Assembly (NCBI GenBank): GCA_001574975.1
Contig: KQ965746.1
Coordinates: forward strand, 71,812 to 135,811
Origin: Gonapodya prolifera JEL478
Lineage: Eukaryota > Monoblepharomycota > Monoblepharidomycetes > Monoblepharidales > Gonapodyaceae
Length of the DNA: 64,000 nucleotides
Reading direction: 5' to 3'
Under the pieces are notes generated by a model. It worked only from the letters and a program-made list of their open reading frames with translations, was not told the origin of the DNA and searched no databases. How positions within the stretch are numbered: position 1 is the first letter of the stretch; every line of letters starts with the position of its first letter. Positions 22,932 through 35,501 of the stretch are shown piece by piece. A program made the position numbers and the translations under genes.

Positions 22932-23066
22932 GATCCGCCAGTGTTGGAAGGATAATTTCAACTGCGACCCGACCACAGTGCTCCATCGCACGACAGTGCA
23001 CGGGCCACTTCTTTCTGGGGTCTAACGACAGAAGATATTTAGCGAGAAACAAAAATATTCTACCAT

Positions 23067-25792
23067 CTACCATCTACCTCTACCTCTACCTCCATATCCA
23101 CCACCTCCACCTCCTCCTCCACCTCGTCTAAATCCTCCCCGGGCAGGTCGAGAATGAGAGTCCCCCCCATAACTTCTCCCACCGGAATATTGTGACTGGC
23201 CCCCATTACCCTCATCTCGATCGACAAGGTCTGGCAGCTCGTTAGCGATTTGCAACTGGACGCCACCGCTTGGGGTCCAACGCACGCCTGCGACCTCAAT
23301 GCTTGGTTCATCCGAACCACCACTGACGACAACCTTTTCACTGTTCACGTCCACAACGACACCACAAGAGTCCGTCGTCATGCGATACCCTTTCGTGTCC
23401 TCCCAAGTGAGGTCAGGGAATTCCCGTTTGATCAAAGCTTTGACGAATCCGGCATGGCGAATTGGCTGCGATGTTGTGAAGAGCAAAGTTCGCCATCCTT
23501 CTTGCGCCGTCAAAAGAGACCGAGACGGTAGGGGCTTGGTCGTGTTTGTTATAAGAGCAAGGCACGCAGCAAAAGCCTTTGACGTATCTCCCTTGTAGAG
23601 ATTCACAAGGCCGTCCACATGAGGGACAAAGTAGTCGAATACAGAGCTGTCAATACTACTGAACAGGGACAATGTATCCTGGTGTAAATGCCGCCAAAAC
23701 GCATAAGGGTTTTCGTTTGATCAGGAAATAGTCTCTGCCTCACCTCAATCTTCCGTGCCAGAATGTCCTTCGCTTGCGGTACACCAGGACGTTCAAACTT
23801 CAAGCCTAAAACGTGAACGCGGGTTCACAGCTGCACAAAACGTGAAAACTTCAAACCCTCTTACCCGTGGCGCGCTCAATCGTTCCCAACATGTACTCTT
23901 GGTTTGGTTTGTAGAACACAACACACACCCCGCTCCTTCCAGCGCGACCTGTTCTTCCACTTCGGTGAATGTATGTGTCGATGTCGGAAGGAGGCTCGCA
24001 GTTTATGACCAAGTCAATCTCGGGAATATCCAGCCCCCGTGCCGCAACATTCCTATAACAACATATCACTTGTGAGTTCGTAGATACATTTGGAGAGCAT
24101 GTGTCATCCTACTCACGTTGCAATCAAAACGCCGAATTTTCCGTCTCGGAAACCACGAAGCGTGATTTCTCTTTGATTCTGTGCGATGTCTCCGTGAATT
24201 ACTTGGGCTGTGGCTTTCAATTTGTCCGTCAGCGCAAGCTCGTTTGCTTCCTGTAGGCACACTCAAGTCAGGAACGAAGTCCCCAAACATAAACACGGAC
24301 ACTCACATGTTTTCTCTCAACGAAAATAATTGAGCGACCGCCGTGACACCCATAAGTGCTTACAACATCACCGACGATGTCGTTCCGCATCTGCCATCGC
24401 GATGGGATTGCGATGTGCCGAATGTTGACTGTATTGGCAGAAGCAACATCACCTTGCAGTTCCCAGTGCTTGGGTAGGTAACAGATTGGTACATACCAGA
24501 GGTTTTCAATTTCTCGTCCTTGACCAAATCAATTTTCTCCAAAAATTCCGGACGCATGTACTTTGTCGTCGCCTCGGCGACCCAGTTGGGGATTGTGGCC
24601 GAGAAAAGGAGTGTCTGGTGTACCACGGACTCCCTTTGCTCTTTCACTTTTGCTAGAATTGCATCCATGCTCTCCCGGAATCCCACGTCAAGCATTTGGC
24701 TGGATGAGTGAGATGTTTATCATCGCAAAAATGGGGAACGATACTTTGACACTCACTCTGCTTCATCCATGACCACAAATCTGCCAGAGAAACGACAATC
24801 GATTAAGTAACATATCGGGGAGCTAAAACTGTGAATACACACCTCAAATTGTTGAGACGCAGTGTTCCTCTTTCAATCATATCGATCAAACGACCTGGGG
24901 TCCCGACGACGATATCAACTCCATCTCTAAGTGCAGCATCTGTCCAGTTTAACATTTGAATGTTGGGTAAACACGAACCGCTCAAAGTCCAGAATCTTAC
25001 TTTGACCATCGTACGCTACTCCTCCGTACACTGTCAACACTTTCGCTCGTCCGCTGATGCCCTCAAACTCTTTGGCGACCTGAAGGCACAGCTCTCGGGT
25101 GGGCGTCATCACGAGAACTTTGGGAGGTCTGCGCGCCATCGCGCCCGAGTCCGAGTTCTGCTCCCACAACAGTTGAATAATCGGTAGCGCAAACGCGAGT
25201 GTCTTTCCAGTTCCTGTGCGAGCGCGACCGACGACATCTTTACCTGCCATGATGTGAGACAGAGTTGCCACCTGTAACAGCGACAGACGAAACAAACGTT
25301 GAAGCTTTCGTGCATCAAACAGAAAGTATTAAAACTTACCTGAATTGGAAACAACTTATCGATGCCGCGTTCGCGCAGTCTTTGTTTCAAGGCATCAGAA
25401 ATCGGTTGCACTGCAAGGCTTGTAGGGTCCGCTTCCTCCGAAACCGAGTCATTCTCGCTCAAGTTAGTGGACTTTGCCTTTTTCGCCTTTTTCTTGACAG
25501 GTTCGGCTTCGGGAACTTGCTGGTCTGCTGGTGGTGATGCGTTCCTGCTCTCGTCGAGCCCGCCATCGTCCAGACTCTCAGCTTCATCCTTGCTTTTCTC
25601 GCTTTCCGCTTCAAGCTTTCTCTTTCTCTTTTTCTCCTTCTTCACGACATCTGGGGTGGCATCGTCGGTCGGGACAGCATTGGTGTCGGATTTCTTAACC
25701 TTCTCCTCCGCGTCTCTGTCCTTTGACTTGCGCTTCTTCTCCTTCTTCGTAACGTCTTTGACGTCTTCAAACTCGTCCTTTGTCTTGGCCAT
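23067..25792 (-). CDS. DEAD-box RNA helicase with GUCT domain (DDX21/DDX50-like)
   Basis: This nucleolar-type ATP-dependent RNA helicase probably acts in rRNA transcription and processing. The start is ATG at 25792 ([14 protein letters not shown]); a longer frame begins at 25855. A Lys-rich N-terminus precedes the Q motif region ([13 protein letters not shown]), motif I ARTGTGKT, motif Ia [66 protein letters not shown] and [12 protein letters not shown]. After the helicase core comes a GUCT domain ([20 protein letters not shown], then [14 protein letters not shown]). The protein ends in an RGG/Gly-rich tail ([19 protein letters not shown]). At least ten short introns are present. The DDX21 branch is best known from animals and plants. 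Confidence 0.9.
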
Positions 25793-25913
25793 GTCCGGTG
25801 GGAGGGTTTGGAATAATTTTCTCTTTCGAAGTGAAGTTTTATTTCTTTTCCTCACTGTGGCCGATCAATGACCGCAGCACAGGCGGACACAAATACCATT
25901 TATCGCAATAAAA

Positions 25914-27473
25914 TTAGGATTCCAACATTCTTTTACACCAGAAGACGCCATAAAATGTCGCAGCATTTACGGGAACAGCTCTTACGAGCGTCGGTGAAAG
26001 TCCAGCAAAGAAGGCGCGAAGTCCTTCTCGTTGATAAATAGTGCGAATCACCGACATCACCCCATTCCGACTTTCTGAAGCGCTCCCGTCCGGTAATAAG
26101 CCCGACTGTATCCGGGTTTTGACAACATCCATGGGGTACGTTGTGGCCCAACCCACCACTCCGGCAAACCCGCCAGCGAGTACAATCTAGACGCGGGTTA
26201 GAATATCACATATTCTACTTCAAAAAACGCTGGGTTGTGGTCGTCACTCACTTGCCACGTAGGAGTCTCTTCACTTTGAACGTCCTCTAAGCTACTGGAG
26301 CCATTCCCCAGCCAGCCACGCCATTTGCCACTCAGAACATCCAAAAGCATGTCGTAGGCCACAAAGTAAGCTCCGTAGCTGACAAAACCAGGTTTCGAAG
26401 TGAGCCATGATTTTGATGAAGAGCACTCTCAGTTGATCTCACCCCGGAGCATCCCTCAGTATCGTCGCAAATCCACCTCGATACAGGCCGCGAACACCAG
26501 ATCTGCGGAGAATGTCAGAAACGATCCCAGTGGTGGTATCCAACCTCCGAGGTGGTGCCTCCCGCGGCGCGGGCCATCCAGGACCTTTCGAAAGATCTGA
26601 GGACGAGTTGGCTTGTAGTCGACATTTTATGAGCTCCATGGGAACCGTTACGCCAGCGTTAACGCCTCCACTAAAGGAGCCTGCAAGAAAAACCTGGAGG
26701 TAGGTTGGTAGTGGAGTCAGCGGTCCAGCCGCTGGTGGGGACTGTGATAGCGAGGTGTCGTTGTACGTAGGGGAGGATGAGATTCGTGCCGTAGAAGGAT
26801 TGGGAGGCCGGCGAGAGCCGATTCCAGAATCGACAAGCACGTCCACACACCATCCACTTAAATATCATCGCTTGAGACAGAAAGTCAGTATACAAGTAGC
26901 GAGTGCAACTCACTAGACGCCAAATAAAAAGGCATTCACGACCGCTACGCCAATCAATGGGCTCAACATCCCCTTGTACAGGCTTTTGATCCCTTCCTCC
27001 TTTGTCATTGAAGTTGCTACCGCCAGAATTGAGTAGGATGGAGGAGCTCGTGCCCCAGAACCAGCCGAGGCCGTTTGAAGAACGAGCATCGCTCGTTTGG
27101 GTGAGTCTGAGAGCGTTCGTGCGGGAGAGATGGGTTGAAATTGGCGTCGCTCAGAAGCGGAAATGTTCTTGGTGGACTTTGAGCCCATGACAGATGAGAT
27201 TTTAGGGTTCTGCTGTAGTTGCTTGTCCATCCAACCCGTTTGAAGCCGCACTTTGATGGTGTCGAGAGGATGACCTTCCAGAACAATCAGATGAGCTAAA
27301 CGCCAACAAAACGGCAGTCGTAGCATACCAATGATGACTCCCGCACAGCCTCCGCATGTCCCAGCGACGAAATCGACAAGTTGCGGATAGCTCCGGAACA
27401 CACTTGGAGCTTTTGGTGCTCCAGGGCGACCGCTGCCGTCGGCCAAGTCGGCAGAGATGTCAGAACGTGACAT
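25914..27473 (-). CDS. Mitochondrial carrier family (SLC25) transporter
   Basis: This six-helix inner-membrane carrier has three repeats, each with the signature Px[DE]xx[KR]: GHPLDTIKVRLQ, TVPMELIKCRLQ and TYPMDVVKTRIQ. The start is ATG at 27473 (MSRSDISADLADG), just before the first helix (LVDFVAGTCGGCAGVIIG). The loop after the first repeat is long (about 70 Ser/Pro-rich residues), and a second insertion follows the second repeat; both exceed the usual spacing. The motif set resembles the carnitine/basic amino acid subfamily (CRC1, ORT1, SLC25A20/29/45 group), but the substrate cannot be fixed from this. It is divergent from PTPA, with starts about 156 bp apart. Confidence 0.88.
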
Positions 27474-27629
27474 CGTCACCGCCGGAAAGAAATCAGCGGA
27501 AGGGCAAGAAAACCGGAAAGGTGGGGGCTTCAATAATTGTTGTTCAGGTTTGAGGGACGAATTTGCTGCGGACACTGCACACACAACACCCATTCTCCCG
27601 CGGGTCAATTGTGGAAACCCCGCACAACA

Positions 27630-29306
27630 ATGGGACCTCAGGAGACAACCGACGCGCGGCACTCCTACGGCGGCGACCACCCGCACGCCCACCACTCTCA
27701 CGCTCCTGAGGAAACTGGCGCGCAGCATGACTGCTGTGCCGACTCGCACTCCCCACTGCCACCGTCCAACGAGGATGGTCTCTCGTTTCGGCAGCCACGG
27801 CGCGAAATTCTTACCCCCGAAGACCTCGAGGACTTTCTCGCCTCGCAAACGCTCTCGTCGTTCCTGGGCTTCGTGCTCCAGCTCAACGAAAGTGTTCGCA
27901 ACAAGAAGACAAGCGCCGATGTCCCTCAAACAGAGGTAATCGTGGTCGGAGCGCGGATGGCAGTGGAACATTATTGATGCTCCTCCCGTGGCTCGCGAAA
28001 CTCGTGGTCCAGGTCATTACCACCATCCTCGGAATCCTGGACGAACTACACCATCTTGTGGAGGACACTCCTGTCGACACCTCCACCAACTCCCGCTTTG
28101 GAAACCCGTCTTTCCGCGTTTGGCTGGATAAAGTCAATGAAGTGAGGAAGCCTTGCAGTTGTGTCGATTGTGGAGGAAATGGTGCTCAACCATGGTTCGG
28201 ACCTTTGTAAGAACTTAGCCCCACTCCATCAACGCTTGGTGCCTTTCGGCCTCCCCGAAGCATCTATTGTAGAGGTCTCGACCTACTTCATCAGTAGCTT
28301 TGGAGACCGTCAACGTATCGATTATGGGACAGGCCACGAGGCAGCGTTTGTGACCTGGCTCTATTGCCTGTCCAAGTTGGGTTTGGTCACCGAACAAGAC
28401 TATCCCGCGCTGGTTCTGAAAGTTTTCTTCAAGTGAGCGAGCTCAGACGCGGTTCTACTGAACATTCCTATTGGACATTGCTTCCCCACTTCCCCGCGGC
28501 CTCCCTCACCTCGGACTGCGCCAATATCACCCCCAACTCTCCACTTCTACTTCTCACCATGTTCCAAAGCTACATTTCTCTCATGCGTGAGCTTCAATTC
28601 ACCTACTGGTTGGAACCAGCTGGCTCGCACGGTGTCTGGGGATTAGACGACTACCACTTTCTCCCTTTCATGTTCGGCTCCTCTCAGCTGTACGGTGAGA
28701 TAGCAACCACGAGGGTCCCCTCCAATTTGCTCTTGCTCCCAGACGTCTCACATTTGCTTTGAAGACCACAAGCACATCAAACCAAAGTCCATCCACAACA
28801 GCGACATCATCGCCGAATTCTCCAAGGAGTACATGTACCTCGCTTGCATCCAGTTCATCAACTCGGTCAAAACCGCCACATTACGATGGCACTCGCCCAT
28901 GCTCGACGATATCTCGGGCGTCAAGTCGTGGCAGAAAGTGAACGGCGGGATGGTAAAGATGTACAGGGCCGAGGTGCTGGGGAAGCTTCCGATAATGCAG
29001 CACTTTTTGTTCGGGTCGATTCTGTCATTCAAAGGAAGTGGTGGACGACCTGAGCTCGACGTTGCCGACGAACATTTCCACGTGTATGCCCTCGGGCAGC
29101 AAGCACCCGTTTGCTGCGGGATGCGAATACCAAGCTCGATTGCAGGGGCCTCTGCACGAAATGGACAGAATGGTACATTTATACCAATGGCGGGTGTCGG
29201 TGGTATTGCGGGGGGTGGAAAGATGGGAAGCGGTGCTGCAATAGGAGGGCGAACGGCAGAAACTGGATATCTAAGACCAATGCCACGGCCTCTGCCATTT
29301 GATTAA
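27630..29306 (+). CDS. RRD2: Serine/threonine phosphatase 2A activator PTPA (peptidyl-prolyl isomerase)
   Basis: PTPA/Rrd proteins load catalytic metal onto PP2A-type phosphatases and isomerise prolines. The start is ATG at 27630. A His-rich N-terminus precedes the conserved [20 protein letters not shown] and [14 protein letters not shown]. Exon 28013-28141 follows ([29 protein letters not shown]). Later blocks are [40 protein letters not shown] and [17 protein letters not shown]. The last large exon has [20 protein letters not shown] and [20 protein letters not shown]. The C-terminal 60 residues are Gly-rich and longer than in yeast Rrd1/Rrd2. The join near 28142-28165 is not settled. I cannot tell RRD1 from RRD2; the symbol is tentative. 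Confidence 0.9.
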
Positions 29307-29341
29307 ATGTACAGTATCTGCAAAATTAGCTTCAATTGCAT

Positions 29342-32300
29342 TCATCGCCGGATCGAATACGTGCCATCCACCGATTTCTCCACACGCTCGCTGTTCACGA
29401 GATCTTCGAGCACACGTTCCAACAAGCCCAGGGAGACATGCATAAAAAATGCTTGCTGAAAGCGGGTCGCAACCTGTTCCACTGTCATTGACCCGTTGTT
29501 TGTGAGCATAGCGATCGTTGAGTGCATCACCAAACCAGGATCAGGATCCTCCATGCTAGTGTCTCCATCTGGATCTTCACTGGCTGCCATTGAAACATCT
29601 CCTTGACTCTGTTGGAAGGATTCTACGGGGGTGTTGATTTCAGAGAATATCCTGGCGACAAAGCTTCCGTGCAAGCGCCCTTACCATCAGCATCGGGAGC
29701 GACCTGATCATCTTTCGGTCCCTGGTCTTTCTCCGGCTTAGGCTGATCCTCCTTGAATACGAAAGTGTCTGGGGAGGTCTCAAGGATCAGCCCACTGCCA
29801 ATCAAATAGTTAATCTTCCTTCTGAGCAGTGCTGGTTCTGTCTCGATTTTTTCGGCGAGCTCCTCAAGTGTCCAGGTTTCTGTTAAAACACCGCTGATGT
29901 CAGTGACAAAAAAAAGAGGGGGCGGGGAGGGGGAGAGGGAACTCACCTTGTTCTTGGAAGTGGTAAAGAATCGTCGCGTGGAACGCAGGTATGGTTTTTG
30001 TCACCGTTACTCCAGTGTTCGTGACGATTTCTACTTCGACTGCACCGGGCGAAGGGTACCACACGAGCTTCCTGGATTTCCTGACATCCTTGAAAATTCG
30101 TGCGTAATTTTCGCAAGCTCTGAAATGACATTGTGAACGTTATTGGGACAAAGAGCCCATTGGAAATAGTACAAAAAGCCCACTCTTGGATTTCCGGTGG
30201 CACGGGACAGTCCTCGATGCGCAGAGACGGCCAGAACATACGAGAAAGGATGGATGCGTGAACTTCCTGGATCTGGTGGAAAAGAATGCTTCAGTCATTT
30301 GGACCGATGATGAGGAAACAGAAACAATACCCTTAGATTTGGAGGCATTCTCTCCTGAATGGTATTGTCGATGCGTCGTGACTCCTCGATATCTTTGATC
30401 ATAACATCGCACATCTGAAAGTTCTGCTCTCCCACCCTGAGTTTAAGGTGCTCCAGATTTCGAACCTAATTCATGCGATGGTGCTTGGAGTTTAGTGCGC
30501 ACAACGAATTGCGGTTACGAACCTCCTGTGCGGTGTCATAACTTGCAGAACGCAGAAGCCGAAAACAGAGAGTCGACTGAAATTCTTTTGCGAAGAGCTC
30601 TCTCGATTCATAGATGGAAAGCAATATCGCAACAGCGTCCGGTAATTTTCTTACAGAGTCAGAGCCCGCAGCTAGTTCCCAGTTTGGGTGGGACAACAAA
30701 ACAAAGATGGCGCACACAATTGTAAGCACGATAGGTCAGATACTTTCTCTTCTGCACTTACATCGCGCGGCTTCAGCGGACTCGGGTTTCCACTTTGGAT
30801 CATCCCAATCCTTGTCATCTGCGCCTAGATCTTCTGTACCCACATTAAGCACTGGGTCTGGTAATTTATCTTGGTGCTCTGTGAGCCAATCAATAATCGT
30901 GCGGATTGTGTCTGGCCGTGAGCGAAGATACCGGCGAATTGGTGCAGTCACTTGGTCCAACATCGCACTTGTTGGGTCTGAAGCTCCAACAGTCAGTGTT
31001 CACGTCCTTGAGTTAAGCAATAGATCCATACCAAGATTTCGCAGAGCATCGATCGTGAGATTGTAGTAGAAAACAATATTAGATGTGGACGCGGCGATGT
31101 GAAGGAACCGGCGCTGAATTCTGTTGAAGCGTTGGGTTACCCCAAAGAAACAAGGAGCAAACCTGCACTTAACGTACGCTGCTCGGTAAGACCGAACAAA
31201 TTTGGCTTCCATGTGAGTTTCTTCCAGGCATCGCTGAAAGAACGGAAGGAAAACATCTGCTGCAAGCCCGTGTGACTACCCCAAAACCTACCTTAAGGTC
31301 CTGGAGGTAGTCCTGCGACTTTGGCCAATCAACCACGATGTCAAACATCTCTTTGATCCTATAAGAGTGCGATGTGGCCATTAATCACGAGATGCTCAAA
31401 AGAAGATTTCCGTTATGGCTCACCTCATCTCGCAGAAGCACCGATAGTAGTGTGCCTCGAGCATCCTCCTCCACTTGTCCACTTTCTGCCTCCTGTCATT
31501 CTTTCCTTCACCAAGCCTGGCAGCCGAGTGACCGTTGTCGAAACCGTTTCCATCCAACACCATATCATGATGGTCGACGACATCCCCACCCGCCACTGAT
31601 TCCACAAACCCAACCATATTTTTACGCACCCAAGCAATGCCCTCCTCCACCCTCTTTCGCCCTTCGATCGCCACTTTCTCTGGGACGAACTTGAACCGCG
31701 CCACTCGTTGCTCCACCACCGCGCACACAACGTCTACCAATGCTCGCTCCGCCGCTTCACCAAGACCTATCCGGACGAGGTTCCCTGTTGTGTGATGGGC
31801 GCGGTCGGCGCCGATGTGGGGGCCAGCACGAAATGCGTAATTGTAAAATTTGTCAGCGACGGGGCCAAAGTGCGAGAGGAGCCGAAGGCGAAAATGTGTC
31901 TGGAGATAGTTGTGGAGGCGGCGGTAGCACGGAGTGTTCCTGGTGGCGAAGACATCAGTGACGAATCGGTACCATCAGCCGCCCATATTGTACCCCGGTG
32001 ATAATGCTCGAGACGGTCGACTGAATTGTTTTGCTCCCGGAATACTTCCTGATATCGTCCTCAGCTCTCCGCGACAACTCACATTCTAACGATGAGCCAT
32101 GCTACCCCCAAGCATTTCTCCAGGTAGGTGCACAATTCCTCCACAGATGAGCCAAACTCGTGTGCGACGCGATCAAGGGGTGTCAGTAACGGTGCAGGTT
32201 GTGTGCCAGAGTGTTGTACTGGTGGACTAGATGGAACTGAAGGCAGGAAATGGTCTTGATTTGTAGAAGCAGAGTTTGTTAATTGACTAATCGGGTTTTC

Positions 32301-32976
32301 TCTTGGAGGTGGGGGGTTGCAACTCGCGGATGTTGGGGAGTCGGGAAGCGAGAGGGTGGCAGGCTGAGGTGAACTCGGCATTGTCAACGTCCCTTTGGAT
32401 GAATGGATTTGCTGGTCCTTTTGGGACTCTGATTCAAGGCGCTCGAAGGAGGCGGTCAACGCGGACCATTTGACAACGATTCTTGGCAGTATTTTGGAGT
32501 CGAAGAAGCTGGCAGTCCTGGCTGGACATTTGCATGTTAGAACGAGCGACTTTCTTAGCACTAAGCGTCCACGTTCTGTCATTGAGTCCGAAAACTAGAG
32601 CTTCCCTCGAAGCAGCACCAAAACGTATTCTCTTATGACGCTCACCCTGGTACCAAGAAATGAGCGTCGGACCAGCCCCGCGCTTTATGATAGTTTCCAA
32701 AAACTCTGTTGTGCCTAGTCCCATCGAAAGCGGTGCAGTGGTGGCAGGAGGAGGATTGGCAAGCTTCTCTTCGACCGCGGCAGTCAGCTGAAGCCATGCC
32801 TGATGCACCATTCACGCACACGTTGGTTCAATCGATCAGTGATGGGAAATTGTGGACGGATCGACGGCAAATCACAGGTCAAACTGGAGGAAAGTGTACA
32901 TGCGCTATCCTGCCCTCACCTTTGCCAGCTCTAGTCGTTCTGTGCCATCCACCAGCAATCCTCCCGCCACATTCAT
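29342..32976 (-). CDS. APC2: Anaphase-promoting complex subunit 2 (cullin-like)
   Basis: APC2 is the cullin scaffold of the APC/C ubiquitin ligase; with the RING subunit APC11 it forms the catalytic core. The C-terminal exon shows a winged-helix block (HSTIAMLTNNGSMTVEQVAT, ending YSIRR). Upstream is the cullin-homology segment TWTLEELAEKIETEPALLRR and FWPSLRIEDCPVPPEIQEW. Further up are VTAPIRRYLRSRPDTIRTII, which leads into an acidic DDKDWDDPKW loop, and the APC2 block around 30370-30560 (YDTAQEVRN, MCDVMIKDIEESRRID). The N-terminal part has AWLQLTAAVEEKLANPPP and a Ser/Pro-rich insert near 32200-32400. The start is probably ATG at 32976 (MNVAGGLLVDGTERLELAK) in a short first exon. There are about ten introns, and not all joins were verified. 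Confidence 0.85.
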
Positions 32977-34202
32977 TCGAGTGCGATTGAGAAGGGGCAA
33001 GAGAAGAAGAGAATGAGGGGAAACGATTGTAAGATGTTGTTGCTGCGGCCACCCGCTTTTAAAGTCCACCCACTTCATTTCACTTTCACCCAACGCTTTG
33101 GTTTTTCGCGCATCCGCCTGTGGACGGGTTTGAAGTCTTGTTTCGCTTTTCCTCGCGTCGTGTTCACCTCTGCATACACCCTCCCGCTGCCGCCCCGCTC
33201 TGAGCTGATCGTTGTCGAGACATCACCCATTTAAGCGATGCGGTAGGAGATCGTGTACGTGCCTGCTAGCATGGGGAATGGGCGGCCAATGCGTGTGCTG
33301 CTCTAGTTGAATGAGGGCCGGGAATAGTTGCTGCCGAAGAGGGTCGGCAGTGACCGCTGCGGAAAGATCCACGCGATTGTCGCTTAGCCGCCGGATGAGC
33401 GGGGCTATCCAGTGGCGTGGGGAACCCCCTTCGAAAGCTCGGGCGGGTGGACATATCTTCGAGAAGCGGCGGGAGCGGTTTCCTCATCGAGAACCTCTCT
33501 GCGACTCTACCACTCTGAAGAAAGATATATTGCGGAAATGACTGCTTTGCGACATCGTTGAAGCGGAACATACAAGGGACCTTGGTACGTGGTACATATT
33601 GCAAGGTCGCTATATTCAACCTTCGCTAACCAGGAACATAAATTGGTAGAGCGCGCGAAAGGATACTCACAAAAGCATTCGCTCACTTCGGCGAATAACT
33701 TAACAAGGACCCCGAATCATAGTATGTGGCGTCGACTCATATGTGTTCTTTCGAGGCACCTTGTGTTCTCCACTTCAAAGGTTCAATCACCGTGTGTGCA
33801 TAGCGATATGTCCCGAAGTGTTAAGGATCTTACTTGCATGGTGGAAGGAGTGTGAAAGGTTGGTGTTTGAGGTGGATTGATGTTGTGATGAACGTCAACG
33901 TAATTCGTACAAATTATAGCGGAAGACGAGGCCTTCATGTGAAGTTTGATGTATCAGAACGCTGGTAGAGCAACGAACAATGCGACTTTGTGAACTTTTG
34001 CAACGAGCAAGAAACGTAGGGGGTTAGAAAATCTTAAACCAGCATACCAATTCCAATAGAAATTGAAAACGTCTACAAATTCTTTGCAAGTATGGTGACA
34101 GATGGTTTTGGAGAGAGAGCTCAGACGTAGAATGGTGTTGGGTAGCGAATTTCTTGTATAAGCTCTGAACCACATTTTGAACACATCCATCCATCCGTTC
34201 TC
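32977..34202. other. Intergenic, no supported gene
   Basis: About 1.2 kb lie between the divergent APC2 and uL23 genes. A reverse frame at 33266-33619 (117 codons) has no recognisable content or good start context, and other frames are shorter. The interval should contain both promoters; I see no clear elements. Confidence 0.45.
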
Positions 34203-35240
34203 ATGGCACCCAAGACAAAGCCAGACGGTGAGGACTCTACAAGGCCGGAATGCAGCAACTGGACGCCGGCAGATGTCTCAGGAATGAGGGAACGGTGGAC
34301 TAAAACTGGGGTGGATGGATCGAGGGATTGCTCCCCCTGCCAACCTCAATCCATCAAGATACTGCTCGCAGCGTGCTCAATGCGGAGCCAGAATGGATGC
34401 ACTACTACGTGAACTCGAAATGTTGTGGTTGACGAGATTCGAATGTCCAACGGTTCCTCTTTACCTTCCAACCACCAGCCAAGGCCCCCGCCAAAGCGGC
34501 CGCCAAAACGACTGTCGCCGGCAAGGCTGCTGCTGCCAAGAAGGCCGCTTTGAAGGGAACAGCGGGAAAGAAGCTTCGCAAGGTCGGTTTCAAGAAGAAG
34601 GCAGCACTGGTTGGAAGAAGAGTTGGGCGGACCCGTAACGCTAGGGAACGTGAGATTGCAGTTGGTCGGCTATCATGCGAGGAGTCGGGGGGTCCGCGAA
34701 CAGATGCGTACGTGGAGGGTTCATGGAAAACGGCCAGTCAGGACTATTGTCACACCTCTTGCACATCGCACATGAGCTTCAGAAACTAAACATTTGCCCC
34801 CATCACCACCCCCACCAGGTCCGCACCAGCGTCCACTTCTTCCGTCCCAAAACCCTCCGCCTGGAGCGCACGCCCAAGTACCCCCGCAAATCGACTCCCC
34901 GCCAACCTGCGCTGGACCAGTTCAAGATCCTGCGATTCCCCCTCAACACGGAATCCGCCATGAAAAAGATTGAGGAGAACAACACGCTTGTGTTCGTTGC
35001 CGACGTGAAGGCGAACAAGAGGCAGATCAAGGACGCGGTCAAGCGCCTGTACAATGTTGACGCCGCAAAGGTCAACACCCTCATCCGACCGGACGGAACT
35101 AAGAAGGCATACGTGAGGTTGACGGCGGACGTAGACGCGTTGGACATTGCGAACAAGGTGAGCTTCAGCGTTGTCATCATCACCACTTTTGAGTTCACCA
35201 AGTCATCATGTCTCTTTTCTCCCAGATCGGATTCATTTGA
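34203..35240 (+). CDS. RPL25: 60S ribosomal protein uL23 (L23a/L25)
   Basis: It binds 25S rRNA near the polypeptide exit tunnel and is a docking site for SRP and nascent-chain factors. Exons are 34203-34227, 34479-34582, 34819-35157 and 35226-35240. Exon 2 is the Ala/Lys-rich N-terminal extension ([20 protein letters not shown]). The conserved core is [40 protein letters not shown] and [20 protein letters not shown]. The final 15-bp exon encodes IGFI and the stop, matching the family ending NKIG(I/F)I. Introns 1 and 2 are long for this window (251 and 236 bp), as is common in ribosomal protein genes; I see no C/D-box pair in them. Confidence 0.96.
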
Positions 35241-35501
35241 ACGGTGTGACTGGTCAGGGATTTGGCGCGGTGTGGACGTGTGTTTGCGGGCGGAGCGGTG
35301 GCATGTGTACGGGCTCGCCTGTGGTGAAGGCGCACAGTGTAACGCTCAGCTAGTCATTGTAATGCGGCCCGCGTCTGTGGACACGCGGCGGGCCTGGAGA
35401 ATATTATGCACATAACTGTCGAAAATAGCAAGTGTCCACTGTTGTTTTGAGCTATGCATTCATATGTGCCTGCAACATCTGCCATGACGGAGCCAAATTT
35501 A

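Noticed and set aside
31374-32001. Forward ORFs within the APC2 region
   Set aside because: They are antisense shadows of conserved APC2 coding on the reverse strand.
33266-33619. 117-codon reverse ORF upstream of uL23
   Set aside because: No recognisable motif, unusual Arg/Ser/Pro composition, and no splice-linked neighbours; better left as intergenic.
34228-34818. Possible intronic snoRNA in the long uL23 introns
   Set aside because: I could not find a paired C box (RTGATGA) and D box (CTGA), or an H/ACA layout; covariance search would be needed.
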